Positions 8,470 through 19,921 are shown, counted from the first letter of the stretch. The stretch is 33,720 nt of DNA from Bermanella sp. (GCA_002683575.1 NYTP01000127.1:1-33720), one strand, 5' to 3'. Made by a program: numbers and translations. Notes: generated from the letters alone by a model not told the origin.

Positions 8470-9826
8470 CTTGGGATATATGCTCAACGGCCATGACTTG
8501 CATGCCTTCAATGCCACCCTTAGGAAGGTTTGCTTTAGGCGCAATGGCACGCTTAAAACCGTGTTTCGCCGCTTCTTTTAAACGGTCTTGTCCGCTTGGA
8601 ACCGGGCGAATTTCGCCGGATAAACCCACTTCACCAAATATCACCATATCCTGTGGCAATGGGCGATCACGAAAACTAGATAGCACTGACATCAACAGGG
8701 CCAGATCCGCGGAGGTTTCGCTCACACGTACACCACCGACCACATTAATATAAACATCTTGATCGCCACAGTGAATGCCGCCATGGCGATGCATCACGGC
8801 CAACAGCATGCTTAATCGGTTTTGATCAAGACCCACTGCCACGCGTTTTGGGTGGCCAAAGTGACTTTCATCAACGAGTGCTTGGATTTCTACTAAGATA
8901 GGACGCGTGCCTTCCCAAACGACCATGACACTGGAGCCACTAACGGGTTTCTCTGAACGACTCAAAAAAATGGAACTTGGGTTTTTCACTTCCTTCAAGC
9001 CCGCTTCGAGCATGGCAAACACACCAAGTTCATTCACCGCACCAAAACGGTTTTTAATGCCGCGCAAAGTACGAAAACGATTATCACTGTCGCCCTCTAA
9101 CATAATAGAGCAATCAATCATGTGTTCTAATACTTTTGGCCCCGCTAATGAACCATCTTTAGTCACATGCCCAACGAGAAATAAAACCGTATTACTTTGC
9201 TTGGCAAAGCGAGTTAAAAAAGCCGCGCTTTCTCGCACTTGCGACACACTGCCCGGTGCCGATTCCACGCCAGGGGTGTGCATGACTTGAATCGAGTCAA
9301 TTACGATGACTTTGGGAGTATGGTTTTTTGCAATGGAGATAATTTGCTCAACATCGGTCTCGGCCAACATTTGCAATTTATCTGTGGGTAAGTTCAGGCG
9401 CTTCGCACGCAAAGCAACTTGCTGCAAGGATTCCTCACCGGTTATGTAAAGCACCGGCATATGTTCTGCTAAGTAACACATGGTTTGCAGTAATAAAGTG
9501 GATTTGCCCGCTCCAGGGTGACCACCAATCAAATTCACCGATCCCGGTACTAAGCCACCACCAAGGACACGATCAAACTCTGCCATACCTGAGCTAAAAC
9601 GCGGTAATGCATCCAATGATACATCATTGAGTTTCACTATTTTGTTGACGCCCAACCCACCACCGGCGCTACCCGCATACCCCTCGCGCACCGATGCCGA
9701 TTTAGAAGCGGATACCGTAAATTCCTGTAAGGTATTCCACTGGCCACAGGCACTGCACTGCCCTTGCCATTTACTGTGATCTGCGCCGCAGTCACTGCAT
9801 ACGTATGCGACCTTACGTTTTGCCAT
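8453..9826 (-). CDS. radA: DNA repair protein RadA
   Basis: A RecA-like ATPase that drives branch migration at recombination intermediates (known for E. coli RadA/Sms). The 457 residues contain an N-terminal C4 zinc finger (Cys10, 13, 24, 27), a RecA-type core with Walker A GGHPGAGKST (101-110), the family-specific KNRFG motif (258-262), and a C-terminal Lon-protease-like fold (about 285-457) without protease function. All diagnostic motifs are present and the length is normal. The start ATG is followed directly by the zinc finger, as in other RadA proteins, and has an AGGC-type ribosome-binding site. It lies 29 bases downstream of nhaD on the same strand, so readthrough from nhaD is likely. 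It is convergent with the PilZ gene, with a gap of only nine bases. Confidence 0.97.
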   Translation of the reverse strand: MAKRKVAYVCSDCGADHSKWQGQCSACGQWNTLQEFTVSASKSASVREGYAGSAGGGLGVNKIVKLNDVSLDALPRFSSGMAEFDRVLGGGLVPGSVNLIGGHPGAGKSTLLLQTMCYLAEHMPVLYITGEESLQQVALRAKRLNLPTDKLQMLAETDVEQIISIAKNHTPKVIVIDSIQVMHTPGVESAPGSVSQVRESAAFLTRFAKQSNTVLFLVGHVTKDGSLAGPKVLEHMIDCSIMLEGDSDNRFRTLRGIKNRFGAVNELGVFAMLEAGLKEVKNPSSIFLSRSEKPVSGSSVMVVWEGTRPILVEIQALVDESHFGHPKRVAVGLDQNRLSMLLAVMHRHGGIHCGDQDVYINVVGGVRVSETSADLALLMSVLSSFRDRPLPQDMVIFGEVGLSGEIRPVPSGQDRLKEAAKHGFKRAIAPKANLPKGGIEGMQVMAVEHISQALEII

Positions 9827-9855
9827 ATCGCCTGTGCCTCGAATCGATTACCTAA

Positions 9856-11106
9856 CTACAAAAGTGTGCCCATAAACATGGTGGCACCATACCCTAGGGT
9901 ATAGGCAAAAAACAGTAGAAGAAAATACTTAAAATAACTGATAAAGGTCAGCGCTTCTATTTTGCTCATGGCCACAATACCCGCAGCTGACCCAATAATT
10001 AACATAGAGCCACCTACACCCACCGCATAGGTCAGCGACAACCACTGCTGTACATTCATGGTGACATCTGACTTTAATAGCGCAGCGGTTAACGGCACGT
10101 TATCAATAATTGCCGATAGAATGCCCATGATGTAATTCGCCAGCCAGATGGGTAATACATCATAAATACGCACAAAGCTTTCTAGTGCATGTATCTCTTT
10201 CAATGCACCGACCAACAATAAAATACCTAAAAAGAACAGCAAGGTATCAAATTCAATTTGGCGAATGTAATTGAGAATCGGATCATTTTCGGTGTCTTCT
10301 CCATATGCCCTTGCCACCAAGAACATCACAGATAAACCAAACAAGAACGTCAGTACTGGGGGGATATCGAATAAGATATTACTAGCAATGGTCCCTAATA
10401 TCGTCAGTACAAATACAAATGCAATGGCCACATCCACAGGCTCGTGGTTATCTTTTTTCATTTGAATGTGGATTGTTTCTTTCAAAGAGAAACTCAACAA
10501 GGTGGCTAACGCAATGACCGCTAAAAGAGCAGGCATAGACAATAATAATAAATTGGTAATACTGGCCTTACCCTGCAAAAAGATCATCAAGGTTGTCACA
10601 TCACCCGTGATCATGGCAACGCCACCTGAGTTCACTGCAAACACTACCACGGTGGCAAAGCGAATGGTTTTTTTGGTTTCCAGTTTCAAAGATAAGATCA
10701 AAGCAATGGAGATCAGGGTGGCAGTAATATTGTCCGCTAATGACGAAAATGCAAAAGCAAACAGCGCAATAAAAAACAGTAATTTGCGCTCGCTGATTTG
10801 CTGCGGTAAAAAACGATAAATTAGGCTTTCAATTAAACCTTTTTTATTTAAGTACACAACAAATGTCATGGCCGCCAATAAAAACAACCATAACCCGGCT
10901 ATCTCAGCAATGTTCTCATAAAGCCCTTCAATCACAATGGCATGGTTTTCTTCATGGCCTGAAAACATAAATAGCAGCAACCAAGACAGGGTGCCAAAAA
11001 AGAGCACGGTTTGCGCCTTGTTAATATGAATAACATCTTCAAGAATAACAAACAGCAACCCAGCAAACGCCAGACCGATGATAATAACGGATAAGAATTC
11101 AGGCAT
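9856..11106 (-). CDS. nhaD: NhaD-type Na+/H+ antiporter
   Basis: An inner-membrane sodium/proton antiporter of the NhaD (ion transporter superfamily) type, common in marine and halophilic bacteria for Na+ export. The sequence is almost wholly hydrophobic, with about twelve predicted membrane helices. Family-typical segments are present, such as SSLADNITATLISIAL and GGVAMITGDVTTLMIF in the middle and IIDNVPLTAALL near the C-terminus; the two Asp-Asn pairs are probably functional. I placed the start at the ATG at 11106 (416 residues) because GGTG lies seven bases upstream. The longer reading from GTG at 11118 has no ribosome-binding site. It is preceded by an unusual non-coding leader of about 240 bases and followed closely by radA. 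Confidence 0.88.
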   Translation of the reverse strand: MPEFLSVIIIGLAFAGLLFVILEDVIHINKAQTVLFFGTLSWLLLFMFSGHEENHAIVIEGLYENIAEIAGLWLFLLAAMTFVVYLNKKGLIESLIYRFLPQQISERKLLFFIALFAFAFSSLADNITATLISIALILSLKLETKKTIRFATVVVFAVNSGGVAMITGDVTTLMIFLQGKASITNLLLLSMPALLAVIALATLLSFSLKETIHIQMKKDNHEPVDVAIAFVFVLTILGTIASNILFDIPPVLTFLFGLSVMFLVARAYGEDTENDPILNYIRQIEFDTLLFFLGILLLVGALKEIHALESFVRIYDVLPIWLANYIMGILSAIIDNVPLTAALLKSDVTMNVQQWLSLTYAVGVGGSMLIIGSAAGIVAMSKIEALTFISYFKYFLLLFFAYTLGYGATMFMGTLL

Positions 11107-11356
11107 AATAAACACCACTCAAAATAGAAGATGCATAGTTTAGGGGAAGCGCCTTAACTAAACCATAACCCCTTGGGGAGGGGATGAAAAAAGAAATGTA
11201 AAGAGAGCAAACAAACCGGGTGACGCCTATGCACGCTACGAAAGGTGTCTTAGAAATCAGAGACCCTCTTTACTACCCACCTAAACCATATGTTGAGCAA
11301 ACATCTAAAACGCTTTTAACGAGGGTTAATTCAGATCAATAACGGTGCTATATAAA
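11107..11356 (-). promoter_or_regulatory. Long nhaD leader, possible structured RNA
   Basis: This gene-free stretch of about 250 bases lies between the hemE terminator and nhaD. Read on the minus strand it has an imperfect stem (arms 11261-11271 and 11241-11250, 10-base loop). That stem is enclosed by a GGGT/ACCC pairing (11275-11278 with 11218-11221). Next come a T6 run (11187-11192), a CCCC/GGGG element (11169-11178) and a 6-bp stem GTTTAG/CTAAAC (11138-11163) close to the start codon. A structured 5' UTR or cation-responsive riboswitch is conceivable. I cannot match it to a known class by eye and see no convincing promoter hexamers. The folds are inferred. Confidence 0.3.
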
Positions 11357-11396
11357 CAAAAAAACGGCGCTAACCTTGGTTAAGCACCGTTTTTCT
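11357..11396 (-). terminator. Rho-independent terminator of hemE
   Basis: AAAACGGCGC-TAACC pairs with GGTTAAGCACCGTTTT, with one mismatch and one bulge. On the minus strand it is followed by a run of seven T. It starts about 20 bases past the hemE stop. An A-rich left flank also makes it usable in the opposite direction. Confidence 0.85.
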
Positions 11397-11416
11397 TTCA
11401 TAAAAAGAAGAGGGTT

Positions 11417-12481
11417 CTATTTATGATATTGCGGGCTTAATTCAACCACGGCTTCAATAAACGCTTTTGCATGATCTGGGTCTACAAACTGGTGAATACC
11501 ATGACCAAGATTAAAGATATGGCCTGAGCCTTGACCATAACTTGCCAAGATAGATGCCACTTCCTCACGAATACGAGAAGGGTTTGCATACAGTACACTT
11601 GGGTCCATATTACCTTGAAGAGCTACTTGATCACCCACACGGCGGCGCGCGCTGGCGATATCCGTCGTCCAGTCTAGTCCTAAAGCATCACAGCCCGTAT
11701 CCGCCATCATCTCTAACCATTGGCCTGCACCCTTGGTGAATAAGATAACCGGTACCTTGCGGCCTTCGTGTTCACGAATAAGACCATTCACAATTTGCTG
11801 CATGTACTTCAAAGAAAACTCTTGATAAGCAGCATGACTCAATACGCCGCCCCAAGTATCAAAGATTTGTACCGCTTGGGCACCCGCTTGAATTTGCGCA
11901 TTCAAGTAATCAATAACAGACAGTGCAAGCTTGTTTAGTAACTCGTGCATCACTTCAGGTTGGCTGTACATCATGGCTTTAACATGACGGAAGTCTTTGC
12001 TACTGCCACCTTCAACCATATACGTCGCCAAAGTCCAAGGTGAACCTGAAAAACCAATCAATGGCACACGGCCATTCAATTCATGGCGAATCGTCGAAAC
12101 CGCTTTTGTCACATAGGACAAATCACTTGCTGTATTGACAATGGGTAATGCAGCGACGTCCGCTTCTGTACGTACCACTTTTTTAAATTTAGGGCCTTCA
12201 CCTGTTTCAAAGTACAGACCTAAATTCATGGCATCAGGTATCGTTAAGATATCGCTGAATAAAATCGCGGCATCCAATGGATAACGCTCAAGTGGTTGCA
12301 TCGTCACTTCACATGCAAATTCATGATTCATGCAAAGATCCATGAACGAGCCGGCGGTAGCACGACTCGCACGATACTCAGGCAAATAACGACCCGCTTG
12401 GCGCATCATCCAGATAGGCGTGCGATCCACAGGTTGCTTAAGTAAAGCACGAAGAAAACGGTCATTTTTTAGTTCAGTCAT
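11417..12481 (-). CDS. hemE: Uroporphyrinogen decarboxylase
   Basis: A cytosolic haem-pathway enzyme that removes four acetate carboxyls from uroporphyrinogen III to give coproporphyrinogen III. The 354 residues equal the E. coli length and the N-terminus ([22 protein letters not shown]) aligns with no gap. Signatures: [14 protein letters not shown] near residue 30, [12 protein letters not shown] with the catalytic Asp near residue 75-80, [17 protein letters not shown], and the C-terminal GHGIHQ. No Shine-Dalgarno sequence is visible before the ATG. A TATAAA box lies only five bases upstream, so the mRNA may have an unusually short leader, or transcription may start further upstream. In Pseudomonas hemE directly follows gltD; here a lipoprotein gene lies between them. 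Confidence 0.97.
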   Translation of the reverse strand: MTELKNDRFLRALLKQPVDRTPIWMMRQAGRYLPEYRASRATAGSFMDLCMNHEFACEVTMQPLERYPLDAAILFSDILTIPDAMNLGLYFETGEGPKFKKVVRTEADVAALPIVNTASDLSYVTKAVSTIRHELNGRVPLIGFSGSPWTLATYMVEGGSSKDFRHVKAMMYSQPEVMHELLNKLALSVIDYLNAQIQAGAQAVQIFDTWGGVLSHAAYQEFSLKYMQQIVNGLIREHEGRKVPVILFTKGAGQWLEMMADTGCDALGLDWTTDIASARRRVGDQVALQGNMDPSVLYANPSRIREEVASILASYGQGSGHIFNLGHGIHQFVDPDHAKAFIEAVVELSPQYHK

Positions 12482-12515
12482 TAATATTTATACTGTGTTT
12501 TTTGATAATTAATAG

Positions 12516-12536
12516 AATATATGGTGTGCATATATT
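12516..12536. promoter_or_regulatory. Perfect inverted repeat upstream of hemE, possible operator
   Basis: AATATATG (12516-12523) and CATATATT (12529-12536) form a perfect 8-bp dyad with a 5-base spacer, in the 66-base gap between the lipoprotein gene and hemE. It ends about 35 bases before the hemE ATG. There is no T-run on the minus strand, so it is not a typical terminator. It could be a regulator-binding site or a weak hairpin. The AT-rich composition makes chance symmetry more likely than usual. Confidence 0.35.
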
Positions 12537-12547
12537 ACTCATTAAAA

Positions 12548-13657
12548 CTAACTTGGATCACTAACAGGTACATATAAGTACGTATCTTTATCATCGACTG
12601 ATGTAACCTTTATTATTAAGGTTCCTGAAGTTTCCCCGTCAGCTAATTTAGGTTTTAACCTAATTTCTGTACTGTAACCATTTGCATCCCCTGTTTCCGC
12701 AACTGCAGCTTTAGGGGGCACCTCAACTTCCAGAATATCTACAGTTGCCGATATTTGCGTACCCACAGGAGGAGTATTCCCATTTTCATCAACCACCAAG
12801 ATGCAATAGGTTGTTGAGGTGTTAACATTAATATTCGTATAGCTTGTTGCATTACAGTCTGTTAATGAAACGGTAGCTTCACCAGCAACCGAGGCTATCA
12901 ATCTAGTGGTAGCCCAAATTTCTACTTTTGTTTTGCAGTGTCCTGCAGATATGGCAGCGTCACTGCATGACTCACCACGAAATTTTTCAAATACTTCATC
13001 AAATATTCCGTTTCCATTGAAGTCCATTCGCTCATCGAACTCATCCACTTCAGGGTTGTATACCCCGTCATCATTACTATCGAGAAACGGCTCAGATTGA
13101 GTCATCCAAACTTCATTGGTATCAAATTTTGAATTCCCGTTTTTGTCGATAAATGAGTCTTCTCCAATAGTACGGCCCATAATTGTTACAAAGCGATCAT
13201 TGGAGCGGTTAACAGGAATATCAGCATACCCCTCAGTTCTATCTTCACTACTAACCCATGTTACTTTGCAGCGTCCATTGACGGTAGTGCATTGATCAGG
13301 GATTGCTCCAAAGTCATCAGCTACGAACGTTATAACGGTGCCATCCTCTACCCAGTTATTTGAATGGTCTTTTACATAAGCCGTAATTTCAACTTCTGTT
13401 CCATAGAAATCAGTCCTTGGATTTCGAATATTAGCAACTATATTAAATCCATTTATATCCGCTAATGTCGTTACAACTTCACTCGCTGTATCTTCTAAAA
13501 CAGGGCCCTCGGTTGCTGTTGAGTCATCTGTTGTTGAGTCATCTGCTGTTGAGTCATCCGATTTAAAATTTGAGTCTTCAGATGAGTCTGATCCCCCGCA
13601 AGCTGTCAGTAGTGACAGCAGGACCATCATGGTCCACATTATTATTGTATTTTTCAT
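12548..13657 (-). CDS. Asp-rich lipoprotein with Ig-like and Ca2+-loop-like segments, function unknown
   Basis: A 369-residue lipoprotein. The signal peptide ends in LLTAC with the acylated Cys20, followed by GGSDSS, so outer-membrane sorting is likely. Residues 22-50 are a Ser/Thr/Asp linker containing three DDST repeats. Residues 60-165 look like a bacterial Ig-like beta-sandwich (EVEITAYVKD...). Residues 171-220 hold three Asp/Asn-rich loops (DKNGNSKFD, DSNDDGVYN, DFNGNGIFD) that resemble calcium-binding EF-hand or thrombospondin-type loops. A second Ig-like region follows (about 245-366). Cysteines 123/130, 231/241 and 268/285 are spaced as likely disulfides. It has an AGGA ribosome-binding site and its own promoter (13710-13738). 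It interrupts the usual gltD-hemE order, which suggests a lineage-specific insertion. I do not recognise a named family; surface adhesion or matrix binding is only a guess. Confidence 0.85.
   Translation of the reverse strand: MKNTIIMWTMMVLLSLLTACGGSDSSEDSNFKSDDSTADDSTTDDSTATEGPVLEDTASEVVTTLADINGFNIVANIRNPRTDFYGTEVEITAYVKDHSNNWVEDGTVITFVADDFGAIPDQCTTVNGRCKVTWVSSEDRTEGYADIPVNRSNDRFVTIMGRTIGEDSFIDKNGNSKFDTNEVWMTQSEPFLDSNDDGVYNPEVDEFDERMDFNGNGIFDEVFEKFRGESCSDAAISAGHCKTKVEIWATTRLIASVAGEATVSLTDCNATSYTNINVNTSTTYCILVVDENGNTPPVGTQISATVDILEVEVPPKAAVAETGDANGYSTEIRLKPKLADGETSGTLIIKVTSVDDKDTYLYVPVSDPS
13515..13559. repeat. 15-bp tandem repeat, three units, in the lipoprotein gene
   Basis: Three near-identical 15-base units (core GTTGAGTCATC on the plus strand) run head to tail and encode the DDSTA/DDSTT/DDSTA linker on the minus strand. 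Unit length is a multiple of three, so gain or loss of units keeps the frame and changes only linker length. Confidence 0.85.
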
Positions 13658-13709
13658 GAGGTTCCTGTTTTTCCCGCTTACGCTTACAGTCGTTTAATAT
13701 GTGTCCGGT

Positions 13710-13738
13710 ATTATCTATGCATCATCCCGAAGTAACAA
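13710..13738 (-). promoter_or_regulatory. Sigma70 promoter of the Asp-rich lipoprotein
   Basis: On the minus strand TTGTTA (13733-13738) and GATAAT (13710-13715) are separated by exactly 17 bases, about 52 bases before the lipoprotein ATG. The match to consensus is 4 and 5 of 6. It lies between the gltD terminator and the gene, consistent with independent transcription. Confidence 0.6.
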
Positions 13739-13750
13739 TGACACACATAC

Positions 13751-13790
13751 AAAAAAGCACGACTAATCGTTAGATTATCGTGCTTTTTTT
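13751..13790 (-). terminator. Rho-independent terminator of gltBD
   Basis: A GCACGA-TAATC stem with one bulged C and a GTTA loop, flanked by A6 on the left and T7 on the right, lies 20-60 bases past the gltD stop. On the minus strand the trailing run is TTTTTT. The symmetry makes it bidirectional in principle. Confidence 0.9.
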
Positions 13791-13810
13791 GTAACACAGC
13801 TGGTTGTTTT

Positions 13811-15253
<1,443 letters not shown>

Positions 15254-15266
15254 CTATTGGTAGAAA

Positions 15267-18200
15267 TTACTCGGAGCGAGTCCGGGTGTTTTTTAGCAAT
15301 TGCTCTAGACTTGCAGCCTTAGGCTTCACCAGCCAGAACTTGCCAATGTAATTATCGAAGCGCTCCAAGATCTCTTGGCCCCAGCGGCTGCCAGTCTCTT
15401 CGACATAGTTTGTGATGATGCCACGTAAGTGATTACGATGGGCTTCTGTTTCTTCGTTACTAATACGGTGAATATCTACCAACTCGTGATTGTATTTATC
15501 CACAAAGGTGTTGTCTTGATCTAAGACATAAGCAAAACCACCTGTCATACCGGCACCAAAGTTGTAGCCAGTGCTACCCAGTACCGTTACTTGACCACCT
15601 GTCATGTATTCACAACAGTGATCGCCTGCGCCTTCTACTACCGCTTTTGCGCCAGAGTTACGCACTGCGAAACGCTCACCTGCACGGCCAGCTGCATACA
15701 GCTTACCGCCAGTTGCACCATACAAGCAGGTATTACCTACAATGGATGCATCTTGAGAAGCAAACTCAGATACTTTTGGTGGGAAGATTACAAGCTTACC
15801 GCCTGTCATACCTTTACCAACGTAATCGTTTGCATCGCCTTCAAGGCGCATTTCTAAACCACCGGCATTCCACACACCAAATGACTGGCCTGCGGTTCCG
15901 GTTAAATTAAGTTTAATCGGCGCTGTTGCCATGCCTTGGTTACCATGACGAAGTGCAATCTCACCTGATAAACGAGCACCCATCGAACGGTCGCAGTTAC
16001 CAATGCTATAAGTGAATTCGCCGCCTGCTTTGTTTTCAATAGCAGTCAGGGTATCGGCTAACATGCGTTCCGCCATGGCGCCTTCATCATAAGGATTATT
16101 ACGATCAACTTGAACCGTATGAGGCTTATCCGCTGGAATTAAATCACTTCCCAGTAACGGAGTAAGATCGATATTCTTTTGTTTGTTGGTAGCGCCTTCG
16201 ATCATTTCAAGCAAATCAGTACGACCGACCAATTCACCTAGTGAACGAACACCAACTGCTGCCATCCATTGACGGGTTTCTTCTGCGACAAAACGGAAGA
16301 AGTTTTTAACCATTTCCACGGTGCCAATGAAGTGTTTCTCACGTAGCTCATCGTTTTGTGTTGCAACACCTGTTGCACAGTTATTAAGGTGGCAAATACG
16401 TAGGTATTTACAGCCCATTGCCACCATAGGTGTGGTACCAAAGCCAAAGCTTTCTGCACCTAACATGGCCGCTTTTACAATGTCCAAACCGGTTTTTAAA
16501 CCGCCGTCTGTTTGTAAACGAACGTTTCCGCGAAGGTCATTCGCTCGCAATGTTTGATGCGCCTCTGACAAGCCAAGCTCGAATGGCGAGCCCGCATATT
16601 TAATCGACGTTAATGGCGATGCTGCTGTACCACCGTCGTAACCCGAGATGGTGATTAAGTCAGCATAGGCTTTTGCCACACCCGCCGCAATCGTTCCCAC
16701 ACCTGGCTCCGATACTAGTTTAACGGACACTTTGGCACGTGGATTCACTTGCTTCAGGTCATAAATCAACTGAGCCAAATCTTCGATAGAGTAAATATCG
16801 TGATGTGGAGGTGGCGAGATTAACGTCACACCAGGAACCGAATAACGCAAGGTGGCGATAAGGTTATTTACTTTGCCGCCCGGCAGCTGGCCACCTTCAC
16901 CTGGCTTGGCGCCTTGCGCAACCTTGATTTGCAATACATCTGCGCTGGATAAATAGTGTGGTGTCACACCAAATCGACCCGATGCAATCTGCTTAATTTT
17001 AGAATTTTTCAACGTGCCATAACGCTTAGGATCTTCACCACCTTCACCCGAGTTAGAATTACCGCCTAACTCATTCATGGCCTGCGCTAACGCTTCGTGC
17101 GCTTCTGGAGAAAGAGCACCAAGAGACATAGCGGCAGAGTCGAAGCGAGGGAAAATAGCTTCGATCGGCTCAACTTCATCAATCGAAATACTATTCGTGG
17201 TTTTAATAGCTAGCAGGTCACGTAATGTGGCCGCAGGGCGATTATTTACAAGGTCAGCGTATTTATCATAGGCTGCTTGTGATCCTGTTTGAACAGCATC
17301 TTGAATCGTTGTAATGACATCCGGATTGAACGCATGGTACTCACCACCATGAACATATTTCAACAAGCCGCCTTGATCCATACCTTTACGTGGCTTCCAA
17401 GCATTCGCTGCATTACGGACTAAATCTTCTTGGAAGTCATCGAAACCAGCACCTTGAATTCGACTGCTCACACCACAGAAACAAGTATCAACCACATCTG
17501 TGGCTAGACCGATGCCTTCAAATAATTGAGAACCACGGTAAGACGCAATGGTTGAAATCCCCATTTTAGAAAGGATTTTTAATAAACCTTTACGAATCCC
17601 TTTACGGAAATTTTGGTTTGATTGCAGTGGATCACCTAGCAGCTCACCACTACTATGCATATCGGCCAACACTTCATAAGTTAACCATGGGTATACCGCC
17701 GTAGCACCAAAGCCAAGTAATACTGCAAAGTGGTGAGCATCACGTGCATCACCGGTTTCGATTACAAGGTTGCTTTCGGTTCGTAAACCTTTTGCAATTA
17801 ATCCGTGGTGAACCGCACCCGTTGCCATGGCAGAAGGGATCACCAAATGACCTGCATTAATATCTCGGTCAGAAAGGATTAGAATGGTCACGCCTTCGCG
17901 CGCAGCATTAACCGCTTGCTCAACCAAACCGGCAATCGCGTCTTTTAATCCTAGATCAGCAGCATAACCTAAAGACAAGGTAGTGAAATTAAACTCCTCT
18001 TTGCCTGTACTCTTTAAGCCATTAAATTTCAGCGGTGACAAAACTGGGCTGGTCAAAACAATACGACTGGCATGGTCAGCGTTTTCAACAAAAACGTTTT
18101 TCTCTTTACCAATGCAGGTCTCGAGGGACATAACAATCGCTTCACGCAATGGATCGATTGGCGGGTTCGTTACCTGGGCAAACATCTGACGGAAATAATC

Positions 18201-19715
18201 AGCAATATGACGAGATTTCTGCGATAAAACAGCCATTGGAGCATCGTCGCCCATTGAACCCGTTCCCTCAACACCTTGCTCAGCCATTGGGCGTAACACT
18301 TGCTCGCGCTCTTCAAAGCTTATTAGGTGCAGTTTTTGACGGGCTTTTAATTCGTCTTTATCCAAACTGCTTTCTTGAAAACTTTGAAGCTCTAAACGGG
18401 ATTCAATACGCATTGAGTTTTCTTTCAGCCACTTACTGTAAGGCTGAGAGTTCTTCAATCGGTTATCAATTTCGTCTGCTTCAAGTACTTCGCCCGTTTG
18501 CGTATCGATCGCTAAAATCTGACCAGGGCCAACACGACCTTTAGAAATGACATCTTCTGGTTTATAGCTGTGCGTACCAATTTCAGAGGCAACGGTGATG
18601 AAACCATTTTTGGTTTTCACCCAGCGAGAAGGACGTAAACCGTTACGGTCAAGTCCACAAACCGCATAACGACCATCGGTAATCACCAAGCCAGCTGGGC
18701 CATCCCAAGGTTCCATGTGCATAGAGTTGTAGTCATAAAATGCACGTAGGTCAGCATCCATGGTTTCAACATTCTGCCACGCTGGCGGAATCATCATACG
18801 AATGGCACGGAACATATCCATACCACCGGTATGCAATAGCTCAAGCATGTTATCCATAGATGATGAGTCAGAACCCGTTGTATTCACAACAGGCTGGATA
18901 GAATCTAGGTTTTCAAGTAATGGGGATTCAAATTTGCTACCACGTGCCGCAGCCCAGTTACGGTTACCACGAATCGTATTAATTTCACCGTTATGAGCTA
19001 ATAAACGGAAAGGCTGAGCCAAAGGCCAGCGTGGTGCTGTATTTGTAGAGAAGCGCTGATGGAATACACAGATAGCGGTTTCTAAACGTTCATCACCTAG
19101 GTCTAGATAAAAGTTTGGAAGGTCTACTGGCATCATCAAACCTTTATAAGATAAGGTTTTTTCAGACAATGAGCAGATATAAAAATCAGCGAACTCAGAT
19201 AAGGCTAGCTCTGCTTTGCGTCGTGCATAGTATAACTTTACAGCGAACGCTTGTTCTGTAAGCGTCTCTTTTGCACAAACAAAAACTTGTTCAAAGCGAG
19301 GCAGGCAGTCTACTGCCATAGGGCCAAGGCAGTCGTTATTAGTTGGCACTTCGCGCCAGCCTTTAACTTCCAGACCTTGATCAGCAAAAGCCGTTCCCAT
19401 TGCGGCACGTTGCTTATCGGCAATGGATGCATCTAGATCTAAAAAGATCATACCCACAGCGTACTGCTCAGGTAGATCAATACCCAAGTCAGATTTAGCA
19501 ACTTGGCGAAGAAAGCCATCTGGCTTTTGAATCAAAAGGCCACAACCATCACCTGTCTTACCATCAGCCGCGATACCACCGCGGTGTGTCATACAAGTCA
19601 ATGATTCAATGGCCGTACGCAATAGGTCGTGACTCGTTTGGCCTTCCATATGGGCAATCAAGCCAAAACCGCAGTTGTCTTTGAATTCACCTGGAGTGTA
19701 CAGACCTGTTTTCAT
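15267..19715 (-). CDS. gltB: Glutamate synthase (NADPH) large subunit
   Basis: The large subunit of glutamate synthase. It hydrolyses glutamine in an N-terminal amidotransferase domain and channels ammonia to the FMN/3Fe-4S synthase domain. From the ATG at 19715 it has 1482 residues. A short propeptide ends at Asn14, and Cys15 (in [10 protein letters not shown]) becomes the N-terminal nucleophile. The central domain, the FMN-binding barrel ([11 protein letters not shown] region) and the 3Fe-4S cysteines 1102, 1108 and 1113 are present, followed by the C-terminal beta-helix with GxG repeats. The frame stays open to 19763, but the Pseudomonas-like start MK-GLY-P-EFKDN favours 19715. The ribosome-binding site there is weak (GAGAG). 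A good promoter lies at 19807-19835. It forms an operon with gltD. Confidence 0.96.
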   Translation of the reverse strand: MKTGLYTPGEFKDNCGFGLIAHMEGQTSHDLLRTAIESLTCMTHRGGIAADGKTGDGCGLLIQKPDGFLRQVAKSDLGIDLPEQYAVGMIFLDLDASIADKQRAAMGTAFADQGLEVKGWREVPTNNDCLGPMAVDCLPRFEQVFVCAKETLTEQAFAVKLYYARRKAELALSEFADFYICSLSEKTLSYKGLMMPVDLPNFYLDLGDERLETAICVFHQRFSTNTAPRWPLAQPFRLLAHNGEINTIRGNRNWAAARGSKFESPLLENLDSIQPVVNTTGSDSSSMDNMLELLHTGGMDMFRAIRMMIPPAWQNVETMDADLRAFYDYNSMHMEPWDGPAGLVITDGRYAVCGLDRNGLRPSRWVKTKNGFITVASEIGTHSYKPEDVISKGRVGPGQILAIDTQTGEVLEADEIDNRLKNSQPYSKWLKENSMRIESRLELQSFQESSLDKDELKARQKLHLISFEEREQVLRPMAEQGVEGTGSMGDDAPMAVLSQKSRHIADYFRQMFAQVTNPPIDPLREAIVMSLETCIGKEKNVFVENADHASRIVLTSPVLSPLKFNGLKSTGKEEFNFTTLSLGYAADLGLKDAIAGLVEQAVNAAREGVTILILSDRDINAGHLVIPSAMATGAVHHGLIAKGLRTESNLVIETGDARDAHHFAVLLGFGATAVYPWLTYEVLADMHSSGELLGDPLQSNQNFRKGIRKGLLKILSKMGISTIASYRGSQLFEGIGLATDVVDTCFCGVSSRIQGAGFDDFQEDLVRNAANAWKPRKGMDQGGLLKYVHGGEYHAFNPDVITTIQDAVQTGSQAAYDKYADLVNNRPAATLRDLLAIKTTNSISIDEVEPIEAIFPRFDSAAMSLGALSPEAHEALAQAMNELGGNSNSGEGGEDPKRYGTLKNSKIKQIASGRFGVTPHYLSSADVLQIKVAQGAKPGEGGQLPGGKVNNLIATLRYSVPGVTLISPPPHHDIYSIEDLAQLIYDLKQVNPRAKVSVKLVSEPGVGTIAAGVAKAYADLITISGYDGGTAASPLTSIKYAGSPFELGLSEAHQTLRANDLRGNVRLQTDGGLKTGLDIVKAAMLGAESFGFGTTPMVAMGCKYLRICHLNNCATGVATQNDELREKHFIGTVEMVKNFFRFVAEETRQWMAAVGVRSLGELVGRTDLLEMIEGATNKQKNIDLTPLLGSDLIPADKPHTVQVDRNNPYDEGAMAERMLADTLTAIENKAGGEFTYSIGNCDRSMGARLSGEIALRHGNQGMATAPIKLNLTGTAGQSFGVWNAGGLEMRLEGDANDYVGKGMTGGKLVIFPPKVSEFASQDASIVGNTCLYGATGGKLYAAGRAGERFAVRNSGAKAVVEGAGDHCCEYMTGGQVTVLGSTGYNFGAGMTGGFAYVLDQDNTFVDKYNHELVDIHRISNEETEAHRNHLRGIITNYVEETGSRWGQEILERFDNYIGKFWLVKPKAASLEQLLKNTRTRSE

Positions 19716-19806
19716 AGACGCTCTCATCAAAAATTCTTTATAAATCAATGCCTTATATGGCATTTGGACGCCGATTCAGTAGCTTTGAACAGACAAAAGG
19801 AGGCTT

Positions 19807-19835
19807 ATTCTACACACGAGAAGGGACAGGCTCAA
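19807..19835 (-). promoter_or_regulatory. Sigma70 promoter of gltBD
   Basis: On the minus strand TTGAGC (19830-19835) and TAGAAT (19807-19812) are separated by exactly 17 bases. This places the likely transcription start near 19800, with a leader of about 85 bases to the chosen gltB start. It lies in the gap after the damX-like gene, so gltBD can be transcribed independently of the pil-aro operon. Confidence 0.6.
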
Positions 19836-19921
19836 ATAAATTAGCCAATCAAGGGGGTAACCCTGTTAGAAAAGGGGTGAAATCAATTACATTTTGTAAC
19901 GATTTTTGACTTAAATTAACG

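Noticed and set aside
11107-11260. Possible small gene or leader peptide in the nhaD leader
   Set aside because: The only ATG close to a purine-rich AAGGGG on the minus strand opens a two-codon frame (ATG GTT TAG) with too short spacing.
19841-19920. Terminator after the damX-like gene
   Set aside because: Only imperfect short stems (around ACCCT/AGGGGT and TTACA/TGTAA) are visible, with no T-run in the right place; readthrough into gltB is possible.
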